A stretch of DNA of 25,042 nt, taken from positions 1 to 25,042 of the forward strand of contig JAHEFC010000005.1 of assembly GCA_024640385.1 (NCBI GenBank), in the 5' to 3' direction. The position numbers and the translations under genes were made by a program. The notes beneath the pieces were generated by a model. That model did no database searches. It was not told the origin of the DNA and saw only the letters and a program-made list of their open reading frames with translations. Source of the DNA: Sphingobacteriales bacterium (GTDB lineage: Bacteria; Bacteroidota; Bacteroidia; Chitinophagales; Chitinophagaceae). This document shows, piece after piece, positions 1 to 7,490 of the stretch (the first letter of the stretch is position 1; every line of letters starts with the position of its first letter).

Positions 1-1066
1 GCAGTCATTGGTTTCCAAAGTTGTTCCAGAGGCAACCAAAGAAGAACAATTGAATGCCTTGCGAAAGGGCATGAAATATGCGGCATCATTGGGTATCACC
101 AGCATGCAGAATGCGAATGGAGATCTGGAAGAATATGATCTCTACCAAACGCTGTACAACAACAAAGAAATGACCATGCGATTTACCATGGCCTTCAGCG
201 TGGGCGCCAAAACCACGGACAAAGAGATCGCCGATTTTATCAAAATAAAAAATGAAAAAGGAAACACCGACTGGTTAAAAGGCCATGCCATCAAATTCAT
301 GGTGGATGGTGTGATCGAATCTCATACCGCTGTGATGGTGGATCCGTATAGTGATATACCGGTGAACGACAGGATGCAGGCGAAGCACTGGAACATCCCT
401 GTAGACAGGTACAGGCAACTGGTACTGCAACTGGATAAAGAAGGATTCCAATTGTATACCCATGCTATCGGAGACCTGGCAGTGAGAGAAGCGCTAAATG
501 CATACGCAGAGACGAGGAGCACAACGCGGAGACACAGAATAGAACATATCGAACAAGTAAGTGCAGCCGATATTCCAAGATTTGCTCAACTCGGTGTGCT
601 CCCTTCCATGCAGCCAATACACGCTGATCCCGGAACGGTAGATGTTTGGGGCAAAGCAGTGGGCGAAGAAAGATTGCCCCGTTCATTTGCATGGCAATCA
701 TTGCTGAAAAGCGGCGCCAAATTGGTATATGGGGCCGACTGGCCCGCCTGCATTTCTGTGAACCCCATGCGTGGTTTACATAGCGCGGTAAACAGGAGAA
801 CCACGGATGGCCAGCCTCCAAACGGTTGGGTACCCGAGCAAAGAGTAAGCATTGCTGATGCATTAAAAGCATATACAGTGAACAGTGCCTATGCATCGTT
901 TGATGAAAAACAAAAAGGCAAACTGGTACCGGGCTTCCTGGCAGACCTGGTGGTTCTCTCACAGGACCTGTTCACCATCCCCACAATGGACATCTATAAA
1001 ACTGAAGTGATGATGACCATGGTTGACGGGAAGGAAGTGTTCAAACACGAAAAATTCCAGGAATAG
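1..1066 (+). CDS. YtcJ-like amidohydrolase, 3' part (5' end outside window)
   Basis: This is the C-terminal 354 residues of a metal-dependent amidohydrolase of the YtcJ / amidohydrolase-3 type. The reading frame is open to the left edge (codons from base 2), so the start is missing; the TTG at base 8 is not a credible start. Visible family motifs are a metal-ligand HAIGD (about base 470), HRIEH (about base 535), GADWP with its likely catalytic Asp (about base 735), and a C-terminal GKLVPGFLADLVVL strand typical of the composite beta-domain. Such enzymes hydrolyse amide or imide bonds, but substrates differ widely and cannot be read here. The segment between HAIGD and HRIEH carries a short dispersed repeat in frame (503-538). 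I am confident of the family, not of the substrate or of the length of the missing N-terminus. Confidence 0.88.
   Translation, partial: QSLVSKVVPEATKEEQLNALRKGMKYAASLGITSMQNANGDLEEYDLYQTLYNNKEMTMRFTMAFSVGAKTTDKEIADFIKIKNEKGNTDWLKGHAIKFMVDGVIESHTAVMVDPYSDIPVNDRMQAKHWNIPVDRYRQLVLQLDKEGFQLYTHAIGDLAVREALNAYAETRSTTRRHRIEHIEQVSAADIPRFAQLGVLPSMQPIHADPGTVDVWGKAVGEERLPRSFAWQSLLKSGAKLVYGADWPACISVNPMRGLHSAVNRRTTDGQPPNGWVPEQRVSIADALKAYTVNSAYASFDEKQKGKLVPGFLADLVVLSQDLFTIPTMDIYKTEVMMTMVDGKEVFKHEKFQE
503..538. repeat. Dispersed repeat family A, copy 1 (inside amidohydrolase)
   Basis: The plus strand reads GCAGAGACGAGGAGC then GCGGAGACACAGA; the opposite strand therefore carries CTCTGCGT-type sequence. It aligns closely with the coding strand of copy 3 in the rhamnosidase gene (GCAGAGACAC...GAGACGCAGAG). 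It is in frame and encodes AETRSTTRRHR just before the conserved HRIEH motif, in what I believe is a length-variable linker of the family. Confidence 0.65.
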
Positions 1067-1080
1067 ATCATCCCTGGGTC

Positions 1081-1114
1081 ATATAACCTCAAAGCATTGA
1101 TTTATGGGTTATAT
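1081..1114. terminator. Possible hairpin downstream of amidohydrolase
   Basis: Perfect 8-bp inverted repeat ATATAACC (1081-1088) / GGTTATAT (1107-1114) with an 18-nt loop, 15 bp after the amidohydrolase stop codon. The stem is AT-rich and no T-tract follows directly, so a terminator role is only suggestive. The rest of the 238-bp gap up to 1305 is AT-rich and holds a candidate promoter. Confidence 0.25.
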
Positions 1115-1157
1115 CATATAAATACAAGCCAAAAAACTTCAATTTGGGGTTGTATCG

Positions 1158-1190
1158 TTTTTGAATAGAAAAACTGAGATTTTACCTTAA
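1158..1190 (+). promoter_or_regulatory. Candidate Bacteroidota-type promoter for methyltransferase
   Basis: TTTTTG at 1158-1163 could serve as the -33 element. A 19-bp spacer separates its TTG from TACCTTAA at 1183-1190, which matches 6 of 8 positions of the Bacteroidota -7 consensus TAnnTTTG. Spacing is right but the -7 box is imperfect. A start near 1197 would leave a leader of roughly 100 nt before the ATG at 1305. Confidence 0.28.
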
Positions 1191-1304
1191 AAAGAGGCGA
1201 AATTGGCTGAAAATTGGCCAAAAGAGGTCAAATAACCCTGATTTTTCACAGAAAATAGAAATTCTGCTTTTGAACATCCGCGCCAGATATTTGTTTTCCT
1301 AATC

Positions 1305-2003
1305 ATGAAAGCCAGCTTCCTCTCTCTCTGTCTCAGCGTCCTCCTCTGCGTCTCCGCGTCCACCCAGGAACGCTACGAACTTAGAAGCGGCGACCCCAAC
1401 GGTATCAACAAATGGTATTTGGGCCGGCAGATCGCCTATGTGATGAGCCACCAGGGGATCGATTGGCTGGAACGCCCGGAAAGGGAAAAAGAAGAAAACA
1501 GTTCGCAATTGCTGAGGAACATGAAGATCAAACCAGGAATGATCGTTGCGGATATCGGAGCTGGAAGCGGTTACTACACAGCAAGGATCTCCAAAAAGGT
1601 AGGCAATGGAACAGTATACGCTGTGGATATAGAACCCGAGATGATCAACTACCTGGATCAACGCATAGCCCGGGAAAAACTCACCAATGTAAAAACCATT
1701 CTCAGTACCGAGCAGAAAGTCAACCTTCCTGCTAACAGCATCGACCTCATGTTGCTGGTTGATGTCTATCACGAATTCTCGTTCCCCTATGAAATGGGGC
1801 GCTCGATGCTGGAAGCCCTGAAACCCGGTGGCCTTCTGTACCTGGTTGAATTTCGTGCGGAAGACAATAACGTGCCCATCAAAGCAGTCCACAAGATGAG
1901 TGAGAAACAGGCCGTGAAAGAATTAAAAGCAGCAGGGTTTCAATTTGAACGTAATATCTCCAATCTCCCCTGGCAGCATTGCATGGTGTTTAAGAAATCT
2001 TAA
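1305..2003 (+). CDS. Class I SAM-dependent methyltransferase with N-terminal signal peptide
   Basis: A 232-aa protein. Residues 83-89 read DIGAGSG, the SAM-binding glycine motif I of Rossmann-fold methyltransferases, followed by an acidic end of strand beta-2 (VDIEPEM) and a motif-IV-like LLVDVYHEF. Upstream of the fold is the stretch WLERPEREKEE, which I recall as characteristic of a subfamily of apparently exported methyltransferases. Residues 1 to about 20 (MKASFLSLCLSVLLCVSAS) look like a signal peptide, odd for an enzyme that needs cytosolic SAM. That peptide is encoded almost entirely by a family A dispersed repeat. The substrate is unknown. The gene runs head-on into eutC and the two stop codons overlap in TTAA. 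Confidence 0.85.
   Translation: MKASFLSLCLSVLLCVSASTQERYELRSGDPNGINKWYLGRQIAYVMSHQGIDWLERPEREKEENSSQLLRNMKIKPGMIVADIGAGSGYYTARISKKVGNGTVYAVDIEPEMINYLDQRIAREKLTNVKTILSTEQKVNLPANSIDLMLLVDVYHEFSFPYEMGRSMLEALKPGGLLYLVEFRAEDNNVPIKAVHKMSEKQAVKELKAAGFQFERNISNLPWQHCMVFKKS
1319..1362. repeat. Dispersed repeat family A, copy 2 (encodes the signal peptide)
   Basis: CT-rich run containing CTCAGCGTC, CTCTGCGTC and CTCCGCGTC in near-tandem. It covers codons 5-20 of the methyltransferase gene and encodes the hydrophobic stretch SLCLSVLLCVSAS. Orientation is CTCTGCGT-sense, opposite to copies 1 and 3 relative to their coding strands. Confidence 0.65.
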
Positions 2004-2764
2004 TGCTCAGGCCCCAACAACCCGCTGTTGTCTTTCAACATCACACCGCTGAGTTTCAACCTCAGCGACTCATTTACCAGGTACATGATCTTATCTGCCG
2101 CAGCATCATAACTGAGCCCGTTGGCATTGATGTTGGAAATGCAGTTTCTTTTCTCATCCGTATTACCGATAGCAGGCCCATAAGTCAGATAGGCCCCCAA
2201 ACTATCCGGCGAGCTCAATCCCGGCCTCTCGCCGATCAGGATCAAGGAAAGTTTCGCTCCCAATACAGACCCGGTTTCATCACTGATCGCCACACGTCCC
2301 TGCTCAATTATGCATACCGGGGAAAGTGACCAACCCGCATCTTTCATACGCGGGATCAGTATATTCAATAATGGTAAGGCATGGTTATTCACTGCCGTGG
2401 CAGATAAACCATCGGCCACACTAATGCAAACATCATAAGAACCGCTCAGGGTTCTCAATTCTTCCAGGGATTCTTCGTTCAACCTTCTTCCCAGATCCGG
2501 CCGCTGCAAATACTGCTGTCTATCCACCGCCCGTGAATGCAAAACCAAACAGGGATGCAATCGCTCAATCTGCAACCTGCAACCCGCCACCTGCAACCTG
2601 TCAAAAACTGCGTCTCTTGCAAACGCATGCGCAAGAGTAAAATGCAGGCTCTCAGAGGTGGGTACCGAAACACCTGCCCTGCCCAAAGCAATCCTTGCAT
2701 TGGTATACTTGCGCAAGCCAATCCAGGGGTCCTGATCGTTCCGATGTTGCAACGCTTCACTCAT
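2000..2764 (-). CDS. eutC: Ethanolamine ammonia-lyase light chain EutC
   Basis: A 254-aa small subunit of adenosylcobalamin-dependent ethanolamine ammonia-lyase, which with EutB splits ethanolamine into acetaldehyde and ammonia. Recognisable family stretches are DPWIGLRKYTNARIALGRAG near the N-terminus, YLQRPDLGRRL in the middle, LILIGERPGL and NCISNIN near the C-terminus. It is shorter than the E. coli protein (about 295 aa), mainly at the N-terminus, as I recall for EutC outside microcompartment operons. The start codon overlaps the eutB stop (ATGA), which indicates translational coupling. Residues around 55-65 (RLQVAGCRLQ) are encoded by a family B dispersed repeat between the conserved RDAV and LHSRA segments. 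No EutA reactivase gene is seen. Confidence 0.94.
   Translation of the reverse strand: MSEALQHRNDQDPWIGLRKYTNARIALGRAGVSVPTSESLHFTLAHAFARDAVFDRLQVAGCRLQIERLHPCLVLHSRAVDRQQYLQRPDLGRRLNEESLEELRTLSGSYDVCISVADGLSATAVNNHALPLLNILIPRMKDAGWSLSPVCIIEQGRVAISDETGSVLGAKLSLILIGERPGLSSPDSLGAYLTYGPAIGNTDEKRNCISNINANGLSYDAAADKIMYLVNESLRLKLSGVMLKDNSGLLGPEH
2567..2602. repeat. Dispersed repeat family B inside eutC
   Basis: Plus strand shows TGCAACCTGCAACCCGCC followed by ACCTGCAACCTG, a degenerate tandem of an ACCTGCA unit. It lies in frame within eutC, where the minus strand encodes RLQVAGCRLQ. In EutC homologues as I remember them this interval is a poorly conserved helix-loop, so the repeat occupies a tolerant site. 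Confidence 0.55.
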
Positions 2765-4134
2765 GACGAATATGATAATAAAGGATGATCTGCTCTTGCA
2801 GGTAACTGGTTCCCTTCCTCATCAAAAATTCCCTGCTGCACCAGCCAGGCTTCAAACTCCGGCGCAGGCCTCAGTCCCAATGCCTTCCGCACAAACAAGG
2901 CATCGTGAAACGAAGTGCTTTGATAATTCAGCATGATATCATCTGCCCCGGGCACACCCATGATATAATTGCATCCGGAAACACCCATCAGCAGCAACAA
3001 ATTATCCATATCGTTCTGATCCGTTTCAGCGTGATTGGTATAACAGATATCCATACCCATAGGAAGTCCCAACAGCTTGCCACAGAAATGATCTTCCAAC
3101 GCAGCACGCGTGATCTGTTTCCCATCGAAGAGATACTCAGGGCCAATAAATCCCACTACCGAATTCACCAGGTGCGGATCGAAATGCCTGGCCACCGCAT
3201 AAGCCCTGGCCTCGCAGGTTTGCTGGTCAAGGCCCTCATGCGCATTGGCGGAAAGCGCAGAACCCTGGCCTGTTTCGAAATACATGATATTATTCCCAAT
3301 TGTGCCGCGCTTCAACGAGAGCCCGGCTTCATATGCTTCTTTCAACAAGGAAAGATTCACACCAAAACTGGCATTGGTTTTCTCCGTGCCACCAATGGAC
3401 TGGAACACAAGATCAACTGGCGCATGTTGCTCTATCAGTTGAATCGTGGTGGTAACATGACTCAACACACATGACTGCGTGGGGATCCCGAACCTGCTGA
3501 TCAGTGAATTCAGCATATGCAGCAACGCATATACTTTGTCCGGATGATCCGTTGCCGGATTGATCCCGATCACCGCATCACCCGAACCATACATGAGCCC
3601 GTCAATGATCGATGCCGCTATACCTTGGAGGTCGTCTGTGGGATGATTGGGCTGCAGCCGTGCAGAAAATCTTCCTTTTAAACCGATCGTATCCCTGAAC
3701 CTGGTCACCACCCTGCATTTCTGCGCCACCAATACCAGGTCCTGGTTGCGCATGATCTTAGAAACAGCAGCCACCATTTCGGGTGTTAATCCTTTTTTTA
3801 TTTGCAAGATGGATCGTTCCGTTGCATCATCACTCAATAACCAATCCCGGAACTGACCCACAGTGAATGAACTGATTCTTTCAAAAGCATTTGCATCATG
3901 GCTGTCGATGATCAACCGTGTCACTTCATCAGTTTCATACGGCACCAACACTTCATTTAAAAATGTTCTCAGCGGAACGTCAGCCAAACATAGTTGCGCT
4001 GCCACACGCTCCTGGTAAGAATCCGCAGCCAGTTCCGCCAATACATCCCCGCTGCGGTAAGGACTGGCCTTAGCCATCAGCAACCTGAGACTGGGGAATG
4101 AATAAGTATGATGATGAACCGTGTACTTGTACAT
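2761..4134 (-). CDS. eutB: Ethanolamine ammonia-lyase heavy chain EutB
   Basis: A 457-aa large, catalytic subunit (TIM barrel) of AdoCbl-dependent ethanolamine ammonia-lyase. Near-identical family blocks are visible: FQSIGGTEKTNASFGVNL, EDHFCGKLLGLPMGMDICYT, TNHAETDQNDMDNLL and DIMLNYQSTSFHDALF, and the length is normal for EutB. The frame stays open upstream to 4326, but the extra 64 residues overlap the permease gene and look unlike EutB. I therefore take the ATG at 4134, giving MYKYTVHHHTYSF, 28 bp after the permease stop. It is the second gene of a three-gene operon (permease, eutB, eutC). No shell-protein, EutA or aldehyde dehydrogenase genes are adjacent. Confidence 0.96.
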   Translation of the reverse strand: MYKYTVHHHTYSFPSLRLLMAKASPYRSGDVLAELAADSYQERVAAQLCLADVPLRTFLNEVLVPYETDEVTRLIIDSHDANAFERISSFTVGQFRDWLLSDDATERSILQIKKGLTPEMVAAVSKIMRNQDLVLVAQKCRVVTRFRDTIGLKGRFSARLQPNHPTDDLQGIAASIIDGLMYGSGDAVIGINPATDHPDKVYALLHMLNSLISRFGIPTQSCVLSHVTTTIQLIEQHAPVDLVFQSIGGTEKTNASFGVNLSLLKEAYEAGLSLKRGTIGNNIMYFETGQGSALSANAHEGLDQQTCEARAYAVARHFDPHLVNSVVGFIGPEYLFDGKQITRAALEDHFCGKLLGLPMGMDICYTNHAETDQNDMDNLLLLMGVSGCNYIMGVPGADDIMLNYQSTSFHDALFVRKALGLRPAPEFEAWLVQQGIFDEEGNQLPARADHPLLSYSS

Positions 4135-4162
4135 CTTTCTAAAGTTCTGCAATTTCAGGGAG

Positions 4163-5491
4163 TTAGTCTTCGATCTGCAGCAAATTATCATCCAGGCGGA
4201 TCTTGTTACGTCCCGCCAATACAAATAGCGCAAGGCCCAGGGCAAGTCCTGCAAAAAATACCAGGGTGAGGAAGGCATTATAATAAGCGATGGCAGCAAG
4301 ACAAACCAGCGATAACACCAGCGCAATGATGGGAAACCAGGGGAAGAAGGGCGTCCTGAATCCGGCGATGGACCTGATCTCTTTATGCATCTTCAGCAGG
4401 CTGAGCATACTGATGGCATACATTACCACAGCACCCAGGGCAGAAATAATGATCACTTTGTCGGTAGTTCCCGTAGCCAGGCAGATCAGGCCCACAATAC
4501 CACCGGCGAGCAAAGCCCAATGTGGTGTACGGTATTTCAGGTTCACTTCACTCAATATGGAAGGCAGAAAACTGCTGCGCGACAGGGCAAAGATCTGTCG
4601 TGAGTAACCGATGATCAGCCCATGGAAAGATGCGATCAGCCCGAATAACCCGATGAATGCAAATGCCTTGGTAAGAACATTTTCTTTACCGATGGCCTGG
4701 CTGATGGCAGCAGGCAATGGATAATCGATCTTGACCAATTCCTGCCAATTTCCCACACCACCTGCGAGAATGATCACGGCCAGTGTGATCAATACCAGTG
4801 TAGACATACCCAATAAATATCCTTTGGGAATATTCTTCTGCGGATCGATCACTTCTTCCGCCACCATGGCTACACCTTCTATGCCCAGGTAGAACCAGAT
4901 GGCAAATGGCAGGGCGGCGAATATGCCGTTGAACCCGAAAGATCCATTATTGGCCAGAAACTTCCGGGAATCAAAATGCGGCAGTGTGAGTATAATGAAA
5001 ATCGCCAGCCCGATCAGCGCCAGTATCGTCACCACCATATTAAAAAGTGCCGATTCTTTTATACCCAGCAGGTTGATCAATGTGAAAATGAAATAACATC
5101 CAACAGCGGTATACATCACTGGAATATCTGCATTCAGAAAATGTACATAACTGCCAAGGGCAAACGCTATGGCCGGGGGTGCAAAAATGAATTCTATCAG
5201 GGTGGCATAGCCTGCTATCATGCCACCAATGGGTCCGAATGCTTTATACGCATAGGCGAATGGCCCGCCTGCATTGGGGATGGCAGAAGTCAGTTCAGTA
5301 AAGCTGAAAATGAAGGTGACATAGAGCACTGTAACAATCAGCGTGGAGATCAGCAGCCCCACCGTGCCCGCCACGCCCCATCCATAATTCCATCCGAAAT
5401 ATTCTCCGCTTATGACCAGCCCAACCGCCAGTGCCCAGAGATGTATGGGCCTAAGAACTTTGCGGAGAGATGCTGAGGGATGATGGCTCAT
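4163..5491 (-). CDS. eat: Ethanolamine permease, APC superfamily
   Basis: A 442-aa inner-membrane transporter with about 12 hydrophobic segments. The N-terminus (IHLWALAVGLVISGEYFGWN) and the following IPNAGGPFAYAYKAFGPIGG match the amino acid/polyamine/organocation family, and GEYFGWNYGW is characteristic of the ethanolamine permease branch as I know it. It stands first in the operon, 28 bp before eutB, so import of ethanolamine is the natural role. The specificity assignment rests on family recognition plus context. There is only a 56-bp gap to the hydrolase gene upstream on the same strand, with no visible cobalamin riboswitch. Confidence 0.9.
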   Translation of the reverse strand: MSHHPSASLRKVLRPIHLWALAVGLVISGEYFGWNYGWGVAGTVGLLISTLIVTVLYVTFIFSFTELTSAIPNAGGPFAYAYKAFGPIGGMIAGYATLIEFIFAPPAIAFALGSYVHFLNADIPVMYTAVGCYFIFTLINLLGIKESALFNMVVTILALIGLAIFIILTLPHFDSRKFLANNGSFGFNGIFAALPFAIWFYLGIEGVAMVAEEVIDPQKNIPKGYLLGMSTLVLITLAVIILAGGVGNWQELVKIDYPLPAAISQAIGKENVLTKAFAFIGLFGLIASFHGLIIGYSRQIFALSRSSFLPSILSEVNLKYRTPHWALLAGGIVGLICLATGTTDKVIIISALGAVVMYAISMLSLLKMHKEIRSIAGFRTPFFPWFPIIALVLSLVCLAAIAYYNAFLTLVFFAGLALGLALFVLAGRNKIRLDDNLLQIED

Positions 5492-5547
5492 TTCTGAAAA
5501 TACCGATAAAAATTGATCAGTAGATAAAGAACTATCTCTTTCAAAAT

Positions 5548-6846
5548 CTACCTATTTCTCAAATGAAGGGCCTTTACTATGGTAGCCAGTGATGCCTCAC
5601 TGTCTCTATTCCAATAACTGGTATGACCACCGGGGAAAAACCATATTGATTTTCTCTTTACAAAAATATCTCTAACTCCCGGACCAAATAGCCTTTGCAT
5701 CGGCCCTCCAATATAATCAGAAGAAAAATAGATATTGGTCCACCTGGTTACTGCAAACAAAGCTGCATGATGCAAAATTTTAACTGTTCTCTTGCCGTCT
5801 TTTATGTCGTAAGGATCAGAATTGTAATGAATACTCTTTTCCCTGTCATCAGCAACCGGGGGACAAACCGGAAACTCCCTTTGCTCTTTGAGTACATCAA
5901 ATGATACATTATTGACGATCAGGTAATCTGCATTGCATAAAGGCGATCCAATGGTGATAAAATCTGATATCCGCCATTTATTGCCTATGTTTTTTTGCTG
6001 CAACCAGCAATGATTCTGAAGTTCCTGGAACTCATCTATAGATGAGATTTCCTTTTTACCATTACTGTATTTTTCAATTTCAGATATTGCGGTTTGGTCA
6101 ACAACCGGCACATGTTCATAGCTGTCATCATACTCGGTCCATAAAATCCGCAAAAGATCATATGCCACTACACTCCCTAAACTGTGCCCAACAATAATTA
6201 TGCGATCGTACTTATCTTTCCCGACTCGCTCGTGTATTTTTTTGAGAAATGCCAATCCCTGCTGGCGAATCATGCTTCTTTCCCCAACATTAGCAGGTGA
6301 AGGTGTAAAATAGCGCCCCGCATCTCCTACAGAATTCAGAAAGGAATTCTTTATAAACAACGCAACGATTGAGAATAAAGAAGGCAATACTATTATGGCA
6401 GATAGAATAGATTTGATCTTATCATACCCCAAAATCCACAGCAGTAGTATGACGATCAGCATAACAGCGATAAAGAATATCCAGATTGTATTCCATACTA
6501 TCTTTACCCTGTCTGGTATCCTTTTTTTAGGGAACAGAAGCTTAAAAAGCCAGGATGTGATATGCCCAAACTTGTTCTCCCGCATATTATGCGCCCAGTA
6601 GAATTCGTAAAAATCGGTGATCGGACGATTACGGGATGCACTAAGACTGAGTCGCCTGGTTTCATAGATATCAGAAATACCATCAGGCTTGCTTCGGATC
6701 ACAGTATTCTTTTCACTTTCATCAGTTTTCAAAAGATACTGCCTGATCCCTTCCACAAATGAACGCAGAGTATCCATGGGTCGCTGTTCACCCATACCGT
6801 GAATGATAACTACTGCCTGTCTTTTATTATCATGCTTCGAAACCAA
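5548..6846 (-). CDS. Membrane-anchored alpha/beta hydrolase (lipase-like)
   Basis: A protein of about 432 aa. The sequence opens with AVVIIHGMGEQRPMDTLRSF, the oxyanion-strand HGxG region of alpha/beta hydrolases. RIIIVGHSLGSVVAYDLL follows near residues 215-232 (nucleophile Ser in GHSLG), and a late GGHTSYW offers a catalytic His. Two hydrophobic helices at about residues 117-140 and 145-165 interrupt the fold and should anchor it in the membrane. The frame is open to an ATG at 7074, but that overlaps the upstream gene by 188 bp. I choose the TTG at 6846, 40 bp after that gene's stop, because it precedes the first conserved strand; the start is uncertain. Substrate unknown; lipid or ester hydrolysis is inferred. 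Base composition is AT-richer than the flanking operons. Confidence 0.75.
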   Translation of the reverse strand: MVSKHDNKRQAVVIIHGMGEQRPMDTLRSFVEGIRQYLLKTDESEKNTVIRSKPDGISDIYETRRLSLSASRNRPITDFYEFYWAHNMRENKFGHITSWLFKLLFPKKRIPDRVKIVWNTIWIFFIAVMLIVILLLWILGYDKIKSILSAIIVLPSLFSIVALFIKNSFLNSVGDAGRYFTPSPANVGERSMIRQQGLAFLKKIHERVGKDKYDRIIIVGHSLGSVVAYDLLRILWTEYDDSYEHVPVVDQTAISEIEKYSNGKKEISSIDEFQELQNHCWLQQKNIGNKWRISDFITIGSPLCNADYLIVNNVSFDVLKEQREFPVCPPVADDREKSIHYNSDPYDIKDGKRTVKILHHAALFAVTRWTNIYFSSDYIGGPMQRLFGPGVRDIFVKRKSIWFFPGGHTSYWNRDSEASLATIVKALHLRNR

Positions 6847-6886
6847 AACTATTGTTTTCGGAATTTCAATAAAATAACACTTTGTA

Positions 6887-7384
6887 CTACCAGTCTGTTT
6901 TGAATAGGGTGCCGATCCAGGGGAAATTGAAAAGACTAAAGCTCCAGGGCAACTTTTCAAATAAGATATCGAACGCACGTTTCTCAATCCGCAAGTTGAT
7001 TTCATTGTCATCAATAACAAGTAACCCCCATCGTTGAAGAAAAAGAGTCTGCAAAGACTCAATGGAAGATCCATTCAGCACTTTCCAATGGCTGATTACT
7101 GACAATAACAATTCCCCGGATATAAATTTAATATTTTCAGGTATTGGTTGATCATCTACAATTTCCTTCCGGATGTCAAAACCACAGATAAGCTTGGGGA
7201 AAAGATAAATACCGTTCTCTACATGATCATCATTTGTTGCCAGGTAGTTTAATGATCTTGTCGCCATAACTGCTGCCTTTTCTGAGGTGAATAGACCATT
7301 TTCTATTAACCCGCATGCGTCAAGAAATCGCTCTAAAAATGGGAATAATAAAGTAAGACCGGCATTTTTAATTTCGAGTTCCAT
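6887..7384 (-). CDS. Orphan contractile-injection-system tape-measure-like protein
   Basis: A 165-aa protein. The N-terminus IKNAGLTLLFPFLERFLDAC, then YLFPKLICGFDI, then SHWKVLNGSSIESLQTLFLQ and a C-terminal LPWSFSLFNFPWIGTLFKTDW-like ending (conserved LPW, PW and terminal W) match, from memory, the CIS_TMP family of contractile injection systems. There it usually forms the end of a much larger tape-measure-like protein. Here the domain stands alone with no sheath, tube, baseplate or AAA+ gene in view. I chose the ATG at 7384. A GTG at 7447 would add 21 residues but sits inside a hairpin. It is followed closely by the membrane hydrolase, probably as a two-gene unit. Family is fairly confident; function here is unknown. 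Confidence 0.7.
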   Translation of the reverse strand: MELEIKNAGLTLLFPFLERFLDACGLIENGLFTSEKAAVMATRSLNYLATNDDHVENGIYLFPKLICGFDIRKEIVDDQPIPENIKFISGELLLSVISHWKVLNGSSIESLQTLFLQRWGLLVIDDNEINLRIEKRAFDILFEKLPWSFSLFNFPWIGTLFKTDW

Positions 7385-7434
7385 ATCAATGGAATAATGA
7401 AGTTTGTAGGGCCGGTTAAGGGAAATCTGATATG

Positions 7435-7471
7435 CACTACCCGGCACATTAGTGTTAAATACCGGGTAGTG
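7435..7471. terminator. 10-bp stem hairpin after SnoaL-like gene
   Basis: Perfect inverted repeat CACTACCCGG (7435-7444) / CCGGGTAGTG (7462-7471) with a 17-nt loop, 20 bp past the stop of the minus-strand gene ending at 7491. There is no strong T-tract on either side. It could end transcription or protect the upstream mRNA, and it separates that gene from the tape-measure-like gene. Confidence 0.4.
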
Positions 7472-7490
7472 ATCCTAACAAAAAGTGTTG

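Noticed and set aside
465..962. 165-codon open frame on the minus strand opposite the amidohydrolase
   Set aside because: The plus-strand amidohydrolase motifs explain the sequence; the antisense product is Cys/Leu/His-rich without any domain.
1299..1892. 197-codon open frame on the minus strand opposite the methyltransferase
   Set aside because: It mirrors a clear methyltransferase gene, has no recognisable motif, and its Glu/Arg-rich end is just the antisense of the family A repeat.
2905..3474. 189-codon open frame on the plus strand inside eutB
   Set aside because: Antisense to highly conserved EutB blocks, so it is a shadow frame.
4135..4326. 64-residue N-terminal extension of EutB
   Set aside because: It overlaps the permease gene and does not resemble EutB; the ATG at 4134 fits the family length.
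4976..5476. 166-codon plus-strand frame inside the permease gene
   Set aside because: The minus-strand transporter is convincing; the antisense product is polar and motif-free.
5492..5547. Cobalamin riboswitch upstream of the ethanolamine operon
   Set aside because: The gap is only 56 bp and lacks a B12-box-like sequence; a full riboswitch does not fit.
7436..7470. GTG at 7447 as start of the tape-measure-like gene
   Set aside because: It would place the start codon in the loop of a 10-bp hairpin; the ATG at 7384 directly precedes the conserved NAGL segment.
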